A stretch of DNA of 64,000 bases from Actinobacteria bacterium HGW-Actinobacteria-4 (lineage in GTDB: Bacteria; Actinomycetota; Actinomycetes; Actinomycetales; Demequinaceae): the NCBI GenBank assembly GCA_002841315.1, contig PHEW01000002.1, positions 124,001-188,000 of the forward strand, written 5' to 3'. Position 1 is the stretch's first letter; each line of letters opens with the position of its first letter. This document shows positions 1 to 8,006 of the stretch, piece after piece. The translations under genes and the position numbers were made by a program. The notes beneath the pieces were generated by a model. The model was not told where the DNA came from. It did no database searches and worked only from the letters and a program-made list of their open reading frames with translations.

Positions 1-314
1 TGTACTTCAACCCGCCGGCGAACGCCTCGTTCCTCAATCACGTGCTGATCCGCACATCCATGGTGGTCAACCGAACCGCCACCAAGTACCGCAAGAAGCA
101 GTACCTCCACGCGAAGTGCATCGTGTTCTATCTGAAGAACGGCAAGCGCGTTGCCATCACCGGGTCCCACAACTTTGTGTACGGCGGCGTGATGCTGGGC
201 ACCCGCGAGATTGCCCTCCAAACCAAGAACCCAGACGTGATCGATCAGATCGAGGACTTCTTCGCTACGCAGGTGGCGGAGCCAGGAAGCGCGGCCCGCG
301 CCGAGGCGGGCTAG
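1..314 (+). CDS. Phospholipase D-like protein, C-terminal part (5' end outside window)
   Basis: The frame is open from base 3 with no start needed inside the window, so only the last ~104 codons are present; stop TAG at 312-314. The visible region has an HKD-type half-site (YLHAKCIVF, then GKRVAITGSHNF) typical of the phospholipase D / cardiolipin synthase superfamily, followed by REIALQT and a short C-terminal helix. The HxK pair is present, but the position four residues after K, usually Asp, is Tyr, so this half may be an atypical catalytic site. Substrate (phospholipid or nucleic acid) cannot be inferred from the fragment. An internal ATG at 42 is possible but the homologous-looking sequence continues upstream of it. 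Confidence 0.6.
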   Translation, partial: YFNPPANASFLNHVLIRTSMVVNRTATKYRKKQYLHAKCIVFYLKNGKRVAITGSHNFVYGGVMLGTREIALQTKNPDVIDQIEDFFATQVAEPGSAARAEAG

Positions 315-334
315 CGATTCCGCGGCCAGTGTGA

Positions 335-340
335 CAGAAT
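335..340 (+). promoter_or_regulatory. -10 box of the cysteine leader / sulfur operon
   Basis: CAGAAT (A at position 2, T at position 6) ends exactly 6 nt before the ATG at 347. This is the same spacing seen at a dozen other genes in this window that lack a Shine-Dalgarno sequence, so transcription probably starts on the A of the ATG. The -35 region (around 312-317, TAGCGA) is only a weak match. Confidence 0.5.
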
Positions 341-346
341 CTCCGC

Positions 347-421
347 ATGGCAACCCACACCTCACCTGCGACTGTCGCGTCGCTGTGCTGTGTCATGTGT
401 GCCATGTGTCTGCAGGCTTGA
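347..421 (+). CDS. Cysteine-rich leader peptide (24 aa), putative attenuator uORF
   Basis: ATG GCA ... TGA encodes 24 residues whose second half is LCCVMCAMC: four Cys codons (386-388, 389-391, 398-400, 407-409) within eight residues, very unusual for a random ORF. No Shine-Dalgarno precedes it; a -10 box ends 6 nt upstream, so it is probably translated from a leaderless mRNA. It lies 105 nt ahead of sulfite reductase, the head of the sulfate-reduction operon. Leaderless poly-cysteine ORFs acting as cysteine-responsive attenuators are known in mycobacteria; here the idea is that low Cys-tRNA stalls ribosomes on the Cys codons and changes folding of the RNA between 421 and 526. Function is inferred from sequence and position only. 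Confidence 0.7.
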   Translation: MATHTSPATVASLCCVMCAMCLQA

Positions 422-472
422 GCGCCCGCGGATACGTTCCCGTAGCCCTGGGCGCTCGGCCAACCCGAGCGC
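421..472 (+). promoter_or_regulatory. Mutually exclusive hairpins downstream of the Cys leader
   Basis: Stem A pairs AGCGCCC (421-427) with GGGCGCT (450-456). Stem B pairs GCGCTCGG (452-459) with CCGAGCGC (465-472) around a 5-nt loop. Bases 452-456 belong to both stems, so only one can form at a time. Stem A starts at the last base of the leader stop codon, so a ribosome on the leader would block it and favour stem B. This is the geometry expected of an attenuator, though I cannot fold the RNA here. Confidence 0.55.
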
Positions 473-500
473 TGTAGAGACACGCTCGCACGGCCGATTG

Positions 501-522
501 CCCTCCAACTCCCCTGAGGAGG
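501..522 (+). promoter_or_regulatory. Shine-Dalgarno of sulfite reductase with upstream complementary tract
   Basis: GAGGAGG at 516-522 is a strong ribosome binding site 4 nt before the GTG at 527 and decides that start. CCTCC (502-506) and CTCC (509-512) just upstream can each pair with the GGAGG/GGAG of this site, so the ribosome binding site can be masked. Together with the leader ORF this suggests control of translation as well as, or instead of, transcription termination. Confidence 0.4.
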
Positions 523-526
523 TTCG

Positions 527-2317
527 GTGAGTGCCACCGACACCACGCCCGGCGACGCTGACGCGCGCCCGCCCGCTCCGCTGACCGACGCCGAGGAGCG
601 CCGCCGTCACCGCGAAGAAGCGCGCATGATCCGCACGCGCGAGGCGAACCTCCGCAAGGACGGCGCTTCCAAGGACGGCCAATGGGCTGCAGGCGACAAG
701 ACGCCGCTGAACCCCAACGAGGAGTTCAAGTCCACCTCAGATCCCCTCGAGGTGCGCCACCGCATCGAGACCATGTACTCCAAGTGGGGCTTTTGGTCCA
801 TCCCGCCCACTGACTTGCGCGGACGCTTCCGGTGGTGGGGGCTCTACACGCAACGTCGCCCCGGTATTGACGGCGGCAAGACCGCCGTGCTCGAGCCGCA
901 CCAGCTCGACGACGAATACTTCATGCTCCGGGTGCGCTCCGACGGCGGGCAGCTGACCGTGGCGCAGTGCCGCGAGATCGGCGCGATCTCCCAGGAGTTT
1001 GGCCGCGACACAGCTGACGTGTCCGACCGCCAGAACATCCAGCTCCACTGGATCCGCGTGGAGGACGTGCCGGAAATCTTCCGCCGCATCGAGGCCGTTG
1101 GCCTGTTCACAACCGAAGCCTGCGGTGACTCGCCGCGTGTGATCCTCGGATCTGCCCTTGCGGGCGTCGCCAAAGATGAGCTCATCGACCCCACGCCGCA
1201 GATTCGCGCGATCATCGAGCGTGGCATCGGCAGCCCCGAGTTCTCAAACCTCCCCCGCAAGTTCAAGACCGCGATCTCCGGCATGCCGATCCCCGATATC
1301 GCCCACGAGGTCCAGGACATCGCGTTGGTCGCAGTCGAGCACCCTGAGTTGGGCGTTGGCTATGACCTGTGGGTGGGCGGCGGACTGTCCATCAACCCGC
1401 ACCTTGGCGTGCGCCTTGGAGCGTTCGTGGAGCCCGCCAAGGTTCCCGAAGTCTGGGCCGGAGTCATCGGCATCTTCCGCGACCACGGTTACCGGCGCCT
1501 TCGCACCCGTGCACGTCTCAAGTTCTTGGTGAAGGCCTGGGGCGGGGAGAAGTTCCGCAAGGTGCTTGAAGAGGACTACCTGGGCTACGCACTGCCCGAC
1601 GGACCGGGCCCGCAGATCGGGACCCCTGGGCACCGCGGCGACCACGTGGGCATCCACGAACAGCGCGACGGCAACTACTACATTGGTGCCGCCCCCATCG
1701 CTGGACGCGTGTCCGGCACCAAGCTGATCCAGATCGCCGACCTCACCGAAGCGGCTGGCTCCGATCGGATCCGGCTGACGCCGCTCCAGAAGGTGGTCAT
1801 CCTCGACGTCCCTGAGGCCAAGGTCAACGATGTGGTCAACGGCCTGCGCGCTCTCGAACTTGAGGCCGAGCCCAAGGAGTTCCACCGCAACGTCATGGCC
1901 TGCACCGGCATCGAGTACTGCAAGCTCGCGATCGTCGAAACCAAGGCCACGGCGCGCGAACTCGTCCAGCACCTCGACACAGTGTTCCCCACCATTGACG
2001 CGCCTATCTCTGTACACGTCAATGGCTGCCCCAACTCGTGCGCGCGCGTTCAGACAGCTGACATCGGCTTCAAGGGCCAGTTGGTTCTTGACGAGGAGTC
2101 GGGCGAGCAGGTGCCCGGCTTCCAGGTTCACCTGGGCGGGCGCCTGGGCCGCGGCGAAGACAACGACTTTGGCCGCAAGATTCGCGGCCACAAGGTCACA
2201 GCGAACGGCATGCCCGAGTACGTGGAGCGCGTGACCAAGAACTACCTGCGCGACCGCGACCAGGACGAACAGTTCTCCGACTGGGCCTTCCGTGCAGATG
2301 AGGAGCTGATCAAATGA
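527..2317 (+). CDS. sir: Ferredoxin-dependent assimilatory sulfite reductase (NirA/SirA type)
   Basis: 596-aa siroheme/[4Fe-4S] reductase that reduces sulfite to sulfide with electrons from ferredoxin in the cytoplasm. Two ferredoxin-like half domains are followed by catalytic halves. The cluster-siroheme cysteines are plain: C459 and C465 (CTGIEYC, C-x5-C) and C501 and C505 (NGCPNSC, C-x3-C). A nitrite reductase of the same fold is the main alternative, but the overlap with cysH and the cysDN genes downstream argues for sulfite. GTG start chosen by the GAGGAGG site. Its stop overlaps the cysH start (ATGA). It is the first structural gene after the Cys-rich leader, so its expression is probably cysteine-responsive. 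Confidence 0.9.
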   Translation: MSATDTTPGDADARPPAPLTDAEERRRHREEARMIRTREANLRKDGASKDGQWAAGDKTPLNPNEEFKSTSDPLEVRHRIETMYSKWGFWSIPPTDLRGRFRWWGLYTQRRPGIDGGKTAVLEPHQLDDEYFMLRVRSDGGQLTVAQCREIGAISQEFGRDTADVSDRQNIQLHWIRVEDVPEIFRRIEAVGLFTTEACGDSPRVILGSALAGVAKDELIDPTPQIRAIIERGIGSPEFSNLPRKFKTAISGMPIPDIAHEVQDIALVAVEHPELGVGYDLWVGGGLSINPHLGVRLGAFVEPAKVPEVWAGVIGIFRDHGYRRLRTRARLKFLVKAWGGEKFRKVLEEDYLGYALPDGPGPQIGTPGHRGDHVGIHEQRDGNYYIGAAPIAGRVSGTKLIQIADLTEAAGSDRIRLTPLQKVVILDVPEAKVNDVVNGLRALELEAEPKEFHRNVMACTGIEYCKLAIVETKATARELVQHLDTVFPTIDAPISVHVNGCPNSCARVQTADIGFKGQLVLDEESGEQVPGFQVHLGGRLGRGEDNDFGRKIRGHKVTANGMPEYVERVTKNYLRDRDQDEQFSDWAFRADEELIK

Positions 2318-3021
2318 CCGCCATCATCAACACCCCGTCTGTCTGGAACGCCGAGACCTGCGCCGAGGTCAATGCCCAGCTGGAAAACGCAAGCGCCGAG
2401 CAGATTGCCGATTGGGCCGTCGCTACCTTCGGAGACCGCCTCACGGTAGCCGCTTCGATGCAAGACACCATCCTGCCGCACATGTTCAGCACGCGCCTTA
2501 AAGGTGTGGACGTACTGTTCCTCGAGACTGGCTACCACTTTCCCGAGACCATCGCGACGCGCGACGAGGCTGCCAAGCAGTTCCCGATCACCGTGATCAA
2601 CGCCATGCCGCGCCAGAGCGTCGCCGAGCAAGATGCGGAGTTTGGCAAGGACCTCTTTGCCCGCGACCCTAACTTGTGCTGCTTCATGCGCAAGGTTGAC
2701 CCGCTGGCTCGCGCCCTCACCAAGTACGAGGCGTGGGTCACCGGCGCCCGGCGGGTGGACGCCGTGACGCGCTCCGAGATGCCAGTGGTCTCATGGGACG
2801 AGGGCCACGGACTGGTGAAGATCAACCCGCTCGCACTGTGGAATGACATGCAGGTGGAGATCTACCAGACCGCCCACTCGCTACCGCGCAACCCGCTTGT
2901 GGCACAGGGTTACCCCAGCATCGGCTGCGCTCCCTGCACCCGCAAGGTGGCGCCCGGCGAGGACCCTCGCGCTGGCCGCTGGTCGGGTCAAGACAAGATC
3001 GAATGCGGGATCCACGAGTGA
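2314..3021 (+). CDS. cysH: Adenylyl-sulfate (APS) reductase, [4Fe-4S] type
   Basis: 235 aa. Reduces APS (or PAPS) to sulfite with thioredoxin as donor. The cluster ligands C122-C123 (CCFMRK) and C205/C208 (GCAPC) mark the iron-sulfur APS-reductase branch rather than the enterobacterial PAPS reductase; no cysC kinase occurs in this operon, which fits use of APS. The C-terminal ECGIH holds the catalytic cysteine (C231). Translationally coupled to sulfite reductase by a 4-nt ATGA overlap and to cysD by GTGA. Confidence 0.93.
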   Translation: MTAIINTPSVWNAETCAEVNAQLENASAEQIADWAVATFGDRLTVAASMQDTILPHMFSTRLKGVDVLFLETGYHFPETIATRDEAAKQFPITVINAMPRQSVAEQDAEFGKDLFARDPNLCCFMRKVDPLARALTKYEAWVTGARRVDAVTRSEMPVVSWDEGHGLVKINPLALWNDMQVEIYQTAHSLPRNPLVAQGYPSIGCAPCTRKVAPGEDPRAGRWSGQDKIECGIHE

Positions 3022-3956
3022 GCACCAACACGCAGATCAGTCATGCCGGGGTCGAGGGCAGCCCGCGTCTTAACACACTCGACGCCCTTGAGGCCGAAGG
3101 CATCCACATCATCCGCGAGGCCGTGGGCACCGCGCGCAAGCCTGTGTTGCTGTTCAGCGGCGGCAAGGACTCCGTGGTGGTGCTGCATCTCGCCACCAAG
3201 GCCTTCTGGCCGGGCAGAGTGCCCTTCGAGTTGCTCCACGTCGACACTGGGCACAACTTTGACGAGGTCATCGAGTTTCGCGACCGCACCGTCGAGCGAC
3301 TGGGCGTGCGCCTGCAGGTCGCGAGTGTTCAGGACTACATCGACGACGGCCGCCTGCGCGAGCGCCCTGACGGCACCCGCAATCCGCTTCAGACCGTCCC
3401 GCTCCTGGACGCGATCGAGACCCAAAAGTACGACGTGGTCTTTGGCGGCGCACGTCGCGATGAGGAGAAGGCCCGGGCCAAAGAGCGCGTGGTGTCCTTG
3501 CGCGACGAGTTTGGCCAGTGGGACCCACGCAATCAGCGCCCCGAACTATGGAACTTGTACAACCCGCGCCACCTGCCTGGCCAGCACGTGCGTGTATTCC
3601 CGATCAGCAACTGGACCGAACTTGACGTGTGGCGCTACATCCAGAAGGAGAACCTCGACCTCCCCAGCTTGTACTACGCACACGAGCGAGAGGTGTTCGA
3701 GCGCGACGGCATGCTGCTCTCGCCGCACCCGGCCGTGATGCCGCGTGCGGGCGAACCCTTGGTCACGAAGACCGTCCGCTACCGCACCGTGGGCGATGCT
3801 TCCTGCACGGGAGCGGTGGAATCGCCTGCGCTGACGCTCGATGATGTCATCGCCGAGGTGGCATCGACCCGCATCACCGAACGTGGTGCCACCCGCGCCG
3901 ACGACCGCATGTCCGAGGCCGCCATGGAAGACCGAAAGAAGGAGGGCTACTTCTAA
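3018..3956 (+). CDS. cysD: Sulfate adenylyltransferase subunit 2
   Basis: 312 aa from GTG at 3018, which overlaps the cysH stop (GTGA); an ATG five codons upstream at 3003 is possible, but the overlap start matches the other gene junctions here. N-type ATP pyrophosphatase: the PP-loop SGGKDS lies at residues 47-52, and the family C-terminus (RMSEAAMEDRKKEGYF) is intact. Forms the ATP sulfurylase with CysN, making APS from sulfate and ATP. Ends in TAATG overlap with cysN. Confidence 0.93.
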   Translation: MSTNTQISHAGVEGSPRLNTLDALEAEGIHIIREAVGTARKPVLLFSGGKDSVVVLHLATKAFWPGRVPFELLHVDTGHNFDEVIEFRDRTVERLGVRLQVASVQDYIDDGRLRERPDGTRNPLQTVPLLDAIETQKYDVVFGGARRDEEKARAKERVVSLRDEFGQWDPRNQRPELWNLYNPRHLPGQHVRVFPISNWTELDVWRYIQKENLDLPSLYYAHEREVFERDGMLLSPHPAVMPRAGEPLVTKTVRYRTVGDASCTGAVESPALTLDDVIAEVASTRITERGATRADDRMSEAAMEDRKKEGYF

Positions 3957-5374
3957 TGACGGCCACCCAGACCCCGGACGTGGCCGACTCGCGCGTCACC
4001 TCACTGCTCCGCTTCGCAACCGCTGGCTCCGTTGACGACGGCAAGTCCACCCTCGTGGGGCGCCTGCTCCACGACACCAAATCGATCTTGGCCGATGCTT
4101 ACGAGGCGGTCGAGCGCGTCTCGCGTGATCGTGGCCTCGCCACCGCCGACCTCGCCTTGCTCACTGACGGCCTGCGCGCCGAGCGCGAGCAGGGCATCAC
4201 GATCGACGTGGCTTACCGCTACTTCTCGACGCCGCGGCGCACCTTTATCCTGGCCGACTGCCCCGGTCACGTGCAGTACACCCGCAACACCGTCACGGGC
4301 GCCTCGACCGCAGACGCGCTGGTGGTGCTGATTGACGCTCGCTTTGGCGTGGTCGAGCAGACCAAGCGCCACCTCGCTGTGGCTGCCCTGCTTCGCGTGC
4401 CGCACGTGATCGTGGCTGTCAACAAGATTGACCTGCTCGACTTCGCACCAGGTCCCTTCCGGTCCATCGCCAAACACGTCGAGTCCCACGCGAGTTCGCT
4501 GGGACTGACCAATGTGATCTGCGTACCCGTGAGTGCACTCGAGGGCGACAATGTCGCCATCCCATCGGACCGCACACCCTGGTACGAGGGGCCCACGGTG
4601 CTTGACATTCTCGAGACGGTGCCCAGCATTAACGACGGCGCCGACGCCTTTGCGCTGGCCCACGCGGCTGGAATCGCCCACCCGACGGCTCACGACGCCA
4701 CCGTGCGCGAGCCCGCGTGGCGCATGCCGGTCCAACTGGTGCTGCGGCCTCAGGACGGTGCTATCAGCCCCGAGCACCGCGAGTACCGCGGCTACGGCGG
4801 GCAGGTGGCAGAAGGCACCATGCGGGTGGGCGACGCGGTGACCGTTCTCCCGTCGGGACGCACCACCACCATCGCGGGGATCGACACGGCCTCCGGCACC
4901 CTGGAAGAGGCGTACTCGGGCCAGTCGGTGGCGGTCAGACTCACGGATGAGATCGACATCGCACGCGGCGACATGCTCGCGGCGTCGGTAGACGCACCGC
5001 ACGCCGAGAAGTCCTTTCACGCACATGTTGCGTGGCTCACCGACCGTCCGTTGCGGGTGCGAGACAAGGTGCTCGTGCAGCACGGTACCGCGCTGGTGCA
5101 GGCGATGGTGATGAGCATCGACGGCATTTTGGACATCTCACTCCCCGGCGGCACGCTCGACGCGTCCATCGCTAAGGGCCACGAGTTGCTCCTCAACGAC
5201 ATCGGCGTGGTGACTTTCCAACTGGCGTCGCCCCTGCCCATCGAGGACTACGGGCGGCACCGCCGCACCGGAGCCTTCTGCCTCATTGATCCCCAAGACG
5301 GCAACACGGTGGGTGCGGGAACTGCCCGCACCCAGGTGCCTGGCACGGGGCCAGATTCGTACGTGAGTATCTAG
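3956..5374 (+). CDS. cysN: Sulfate adenylyltransferase subunit 1 (GTPase)
   Basis: 472 aa, EF-Tu-like GTPase that couples GTP hydrolysis to APS synthesis by CysD. P-loop at residues 24-32 (GSVDDGKST), switch II DCPGH, and NKID for guanine recognition are all present, followed by two beta-barrel domains. No C-terminal CysC (APS kinase) fusion, consistent with direct APS reduction by the neighbouring CysH. Its TAG stop shares the G of the next gene's GTG start. Confidence 0.93.
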   Translation: MTATQTPDVADSRVTSLLRFATAGSVDDGKSTLVGRLLHDTKSILADAYEAVERVSRDRGLATADLALLTDGLRAEREQGITIDVAYRYFSTPRRTFILADCPGHVQYTRNTVTGASTADALVVLIDARFGVVEQTKRHLAVAALLRVPHVIVAVNKIDLLDFAPGPFRSIAKHVESHASSLGLTNVICVPVSALEGDNVAIPSDRTPWYEGPTVLDILETVPSINDGADAFALAHAAGIAHPTAHDATVREPAWRMPVQLVLRPQDGAISPEHREYRGYGGQVAEGTMRVGDAVTVLPSGRTTTIAGIDTASGTLEEAYSGQSVAVRLTDEIDIARGDMLAASVDAPHAEKSFHAHVAWLTDRPLRVRDKVLVQHGTALVQAMVMSIDGILDISLPGGTLDASIAKGHELLLNDIGVVTFQLASPLPIEDYGRHRRTGAFCLIDPQDGNTVGAGTARTQVPGTGPDSYVSI

Positions 5375-6177
5375 TGAGCGCGCCCGTTGTCCTGAGTGAC
5401 GTCGCTCAGGCGTTTAGTGGACGTGGAGAGAAGCGGCTCGCGATCGATGGCGTCTCCATCACCGTGGACGCCGGCGAGTTTGTCGCGATCGTCGGTCCGT
5501 CTGGGTGTGGCAAGTCGACCATCCTCGACTTGATCGCCGGGCACACCAGGCCCAAGCGTGGCTCCGTCACCGTGGGTGGCGTCACCGTGGCGGGCCCTGG
5601 GCCCGACCGCATGCTGGTGTTCCAAGAGCACGCCCTGTTCCCGTGGCTCAGCGTCGCTGACAACGTGGGCTTTGGACTGAAGGCCACGGGGGTGGACGCC
5701 GCGGAACGCGACGAGGTAGTGCAAACCTGGCTCGCCAAGGTGGGGCTGGCCGACGCCGCCTCACTGCACCCCCACGAGCTCTCCGGCGGTATGCGGCAGC
5801 GGGCGGCGCTGGCGCGAGCGTTCGCGATGAGGCCCGAGGTTCTCCTCATGGATGAGCCATTCTCAGCACTCGACGCACCCTCGCGCGACCGCCTGCACGT
5901 GGAACTACAAGAGTTGTGGTCGGAAACCGGCACCACCATCGTCTTCGTCACCCACAACGTGCGCGAGGCCGTGGCGCTAGGCGACCGGGTGATCGTGCTG
6001 TCCTCGGGGCCGGGCACTGTGGTGGGCGAAGTGAAGGTGAAGCTCGCGCGCCCGCGGGTGGTGGAGAGCGCGAGGGTCGTGGCAACAGCTCAGCAGGTCC
6101 GTGGCTTGCTCGATGAGGCCGACCAGATGGGCATCCGCACGCCGCGTGAGCAAGGAGACGGCTATGTCTCCATCTGA
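5374..6177 (+). CDS. ABC transporter ATP-binding protein, nitrate/sulfonate/taurine family
   Basis: 267 aa. Walker A GPSGCGKST (residues 41-49), Q-loop Q84, signature LSGGM (136-140) and Walker B VLLMDE (156-161) give a complete ATPase. It most resembles SsuB/TauB/NrtD importers. Start overlaps the cysN stop by one base, so it belongs to the sulfur operon and probably energises uptake of sulfate or an organosulfur compound with the permease that follows. Substrate is inferred from context only; no periplasmic-type binding protein is encoded beside it. Confidence 0.85.
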   Translation: MSAPVVLSDVAQAFSGRGEKRLAIDGVSITVDAGEFVAIVGPSGCGKSTILDLIAGHTRPKRGSVTVGGVTVAGPGPDRMLVFQEHALFPWLSVADNVGFGLKATGVDAAERDEVVQTWLAKVGLADAASLHPHELSGGMRQRAALARAFAMRPEVLLMDEPFSALDAPSRDRLHVELQELWSETGTTIVFVTHNVREAVALGDRVIVLSSGPGTVVGEVKVKLARPRVVESARVVATAQQVRGLLDEADQMGIRTPREQGDGYVSI

Positions 6178-6979
6178 CGCGCGCGCCACCGTGGCCTCAT
6201 CTCCCCGCGACCTTCGGCGCGGACTGCCCATCCTGGTGACCGGCATCATTCTGCTCGCCCTGTGGGCGATCGCCGCAGTGTTCGCTGATGCCCTGCCTGG
6301 ACCCGGCGAGACGGGCCAGGAGCTTTGGCGAATGGCAGGCGACGGCCAGCTGGTCAGCATCTTTGTCCGCGTCACCCTCTTCATGGGCGTGTGTTTCTCC
6401 ATTGCCGCAGTGGTCGGGGTGCTCATCGGGCTGGTCCTGAGCGCTCGCCCCGCCGCCGACCGTGGCTTGTCGCCATACTTCGCGGGGCTGCAGGGAATGC
6501 CAACAGGCATGTGGATTCCGGTGGCGGCGATCCTGTTAGGCACTACCCCGCTGTCGCTGGCCGCCGTGGTGACGATCGGAGCCATGCCTGCGATCGTGTT
6601 GGGCACCCGGAATGCCGTCCGCAACGTGCCGCCACTGCTCACTCGGGCGGGACGCACCTTAGGCGCCGACAAGCGGACGATGCTCCGGCACGTGGTCTTT
6701 CCAGCGGCACTTCCGGGCATCACTACCGGGCTTGAGTTGGGTTGGTCGATAGCCTTCCGCTGCCTGGTGGCAGGCGAGATCTTCAGCGGCGCGCTGTCAG
6801 GAACCGGCATCGGCGCCGTAATTCAGCGTTCGCGAGAGACCGGTGAGCTGACCGAGATGATGGCCACCATCATGATCGTGCTGGCGTTCACCATGCTGGT
6901 CGACAGGCTGGTGTTCGCGCGAGTTCAACTGCGCTTGCGCGAGTCTCGCGGGCTCATCGACGCTGGCCTGCCGCACTAG
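6164..6979 (+). CDS. ABC transporter permease, SsuC/TauC-like
   Basis: 271 aa from ATG at 6164, chosen because AAGGAG precedes it and the upstream in-frame ATG (6101) would overlap the ATPase gene by 77 nt. About six hydrophobic segments, with the binding-protein-dependent transport motif region (RAGRTLGADKRTMLRHVVFPAALPG split across the cytoplasmic loop) contacting the ATPase. Overlaps the ATPase gene by 14 nt. Last gene of the sulfur operon; the missing substrate-binding protein must come from elsewhere if this is an importer. Confidence 0.82.
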   Translation: MSPSDARATVASSPRDLRRGLPILVTGIILLALWAIAAVFADALPGPGETGQELWRMAGDGQLVSIFVRVTLFMGVCFSIAAVVGVLIGLVLSARPAADRGLSPYFAGLQGMPTGMWIPVAAILLGTTPLSLAAVVTIGAMPAIVLGTRNAVRNVPPLLTRAGRTLGADKRTMLRHVVFPAALPGITTGLELGWSIAFRCLVAGEIFSGALSGTGIGAVIQRSRETGELTEMMATIMIVLAFTMLVDRLVFARVQLRLRESRGLIDAGLPH

Positions 6980-6995
6980 CGCCAGTCTGGTCGCT

Positions 6996-7976
6996 ATGGC
7001 ACCCTCGGCGCGTGTGAGACTTATCGACGTGAATCACGCACTCGACCGCCGCGGACTCCTCTTTGGCGCGAGCGCCTACTTCATCTGGGGACTGTTCCCG
7101 ATCTTCATGGCGGCCTTGATGCCTGCTGGCGCCTTTGAGATTGTCGCCCACCGCGCCCTGTGGTCGCTGGTGGTGTGCGTGATCATTGTCACGGTGGTCC
7201 GCAAGTGGCGGCGGGTGCGAACAGTCATGAGCGACCGCGTGACCATGCTGCGCCTCACCGCTGCCGCGGCACTCATTGGCATCAACTGGGGAGTCATGGT
7301 TTACGCCGTGGTCACCGAACGCGTCGCGTCCACCTCGTTGGGCTACTACATCAACCCGCTCTTGACGGTGGCCCTGAGCGTTGTCTTCTTGGGTGAACGC
7401 CTGCGGCGTCTGCAGATGGTCGCGATCTCCATCGCGACCGTGGCAGTGGTGATCCTGGGGCTCGAACTGGGCGGCCTGCCGTGGATTGCGTTGACGCTCG
7501 CAAGCACGTTCGCGCTGTACGCGCTCATCAAGAAGGGTGTGGGGAGCAAAGTCGACGCCCTCACCGGCCTGACCGTGGAGACCGCCGTGATGGTCCCCGC
7601 AGTGGCGATCATCCTGTGGCTGGTCGCCCGATCAGGGGCGCAAACGTTCCTGGTGCGCGGCGAGGAGGGCCTGGGACTGACTCACGACCTGCTGCTCGCA
7701 TTCACGGGCGTGTGGACTGCGGGAGCGCTGATCGTCTTCGCTGCTGGCGCACGGCGACTGCCACTGAACATCATGGGGTTGCTTCAGTACATCGCACCAA
7801 CGATGACGTTCTTGCTAGCGGTGTGGTACTTCAACGAGCCGATGTCCCCCGCACGGTGGAGCGGGTTCGCGCTGGTGTGGTTGGCCCTGGTGTTAATCAC
7901 CGTGGACTCCTGGAGATCCCGCACCCGCCGCAAGGGCGAGGCTGCCGCGGCTGGTGAGGTCACCGAGCCGGTCTAG
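6996..7976 (+). CDS. rarD: RarD-family EamA/DMT permease
   Basis: 326 aa with about ten hydrophobic helices arranged as two EamA repeats; the N-terminal GLLFGASAYFIWGLFPI is the typical RarD opening. The family exports unknown small molecules; chloramphenicol sensitivity gave the name. Start is uncertain: ATG 6996 has CAGTCT ending 7 nt upstream, in line with leaderless genes here; GTG at 7014 or 7029 would shorten the N-terminus without touching the first helix. 16 nt after the permease, so it may also be reached by read-through from the sulfur operon. Confidence 0.8.
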   Translation: MAPSARVRLIDVNHALDRRGLLFGASAYFIWGLFPIFMAALMPAGAFEIVAHRALWSLVVCVIIVTVVRKWRRVRTVMSDRVTMLRLTAAAALIGINWGVMVYAVVTERVASTSLGYYINPLLTVALSVVFLGERLRRLQMVAISIATVAVVILGLELGGLPWIALTLASTFALYALIKKGVGSKVDALTGLTVETAVMVPAVAIILWLVARSGAQTFLVRGEEGLGLTHDLLLAFTGVWTAGALIVFAAGARRLPLNIMGLLQYIAPTMTFLLAVWYFNEPMSPARWSGFALVWLALVLITVDSWRSRTRRKGEAAAAGEVTEPV

Positions 7977-8006
7977 CCACTTCGCCCGGTGACTCTCACC
8001 GCGGCG

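Noticed and set aside
5345..6177. CysN and the ABC ATPase both end in YVSI
   Set aside because: Different codons; in the ATPase the tail is dictated by the overlapping ribosome site and start of the permease gene. Probably coincidence.
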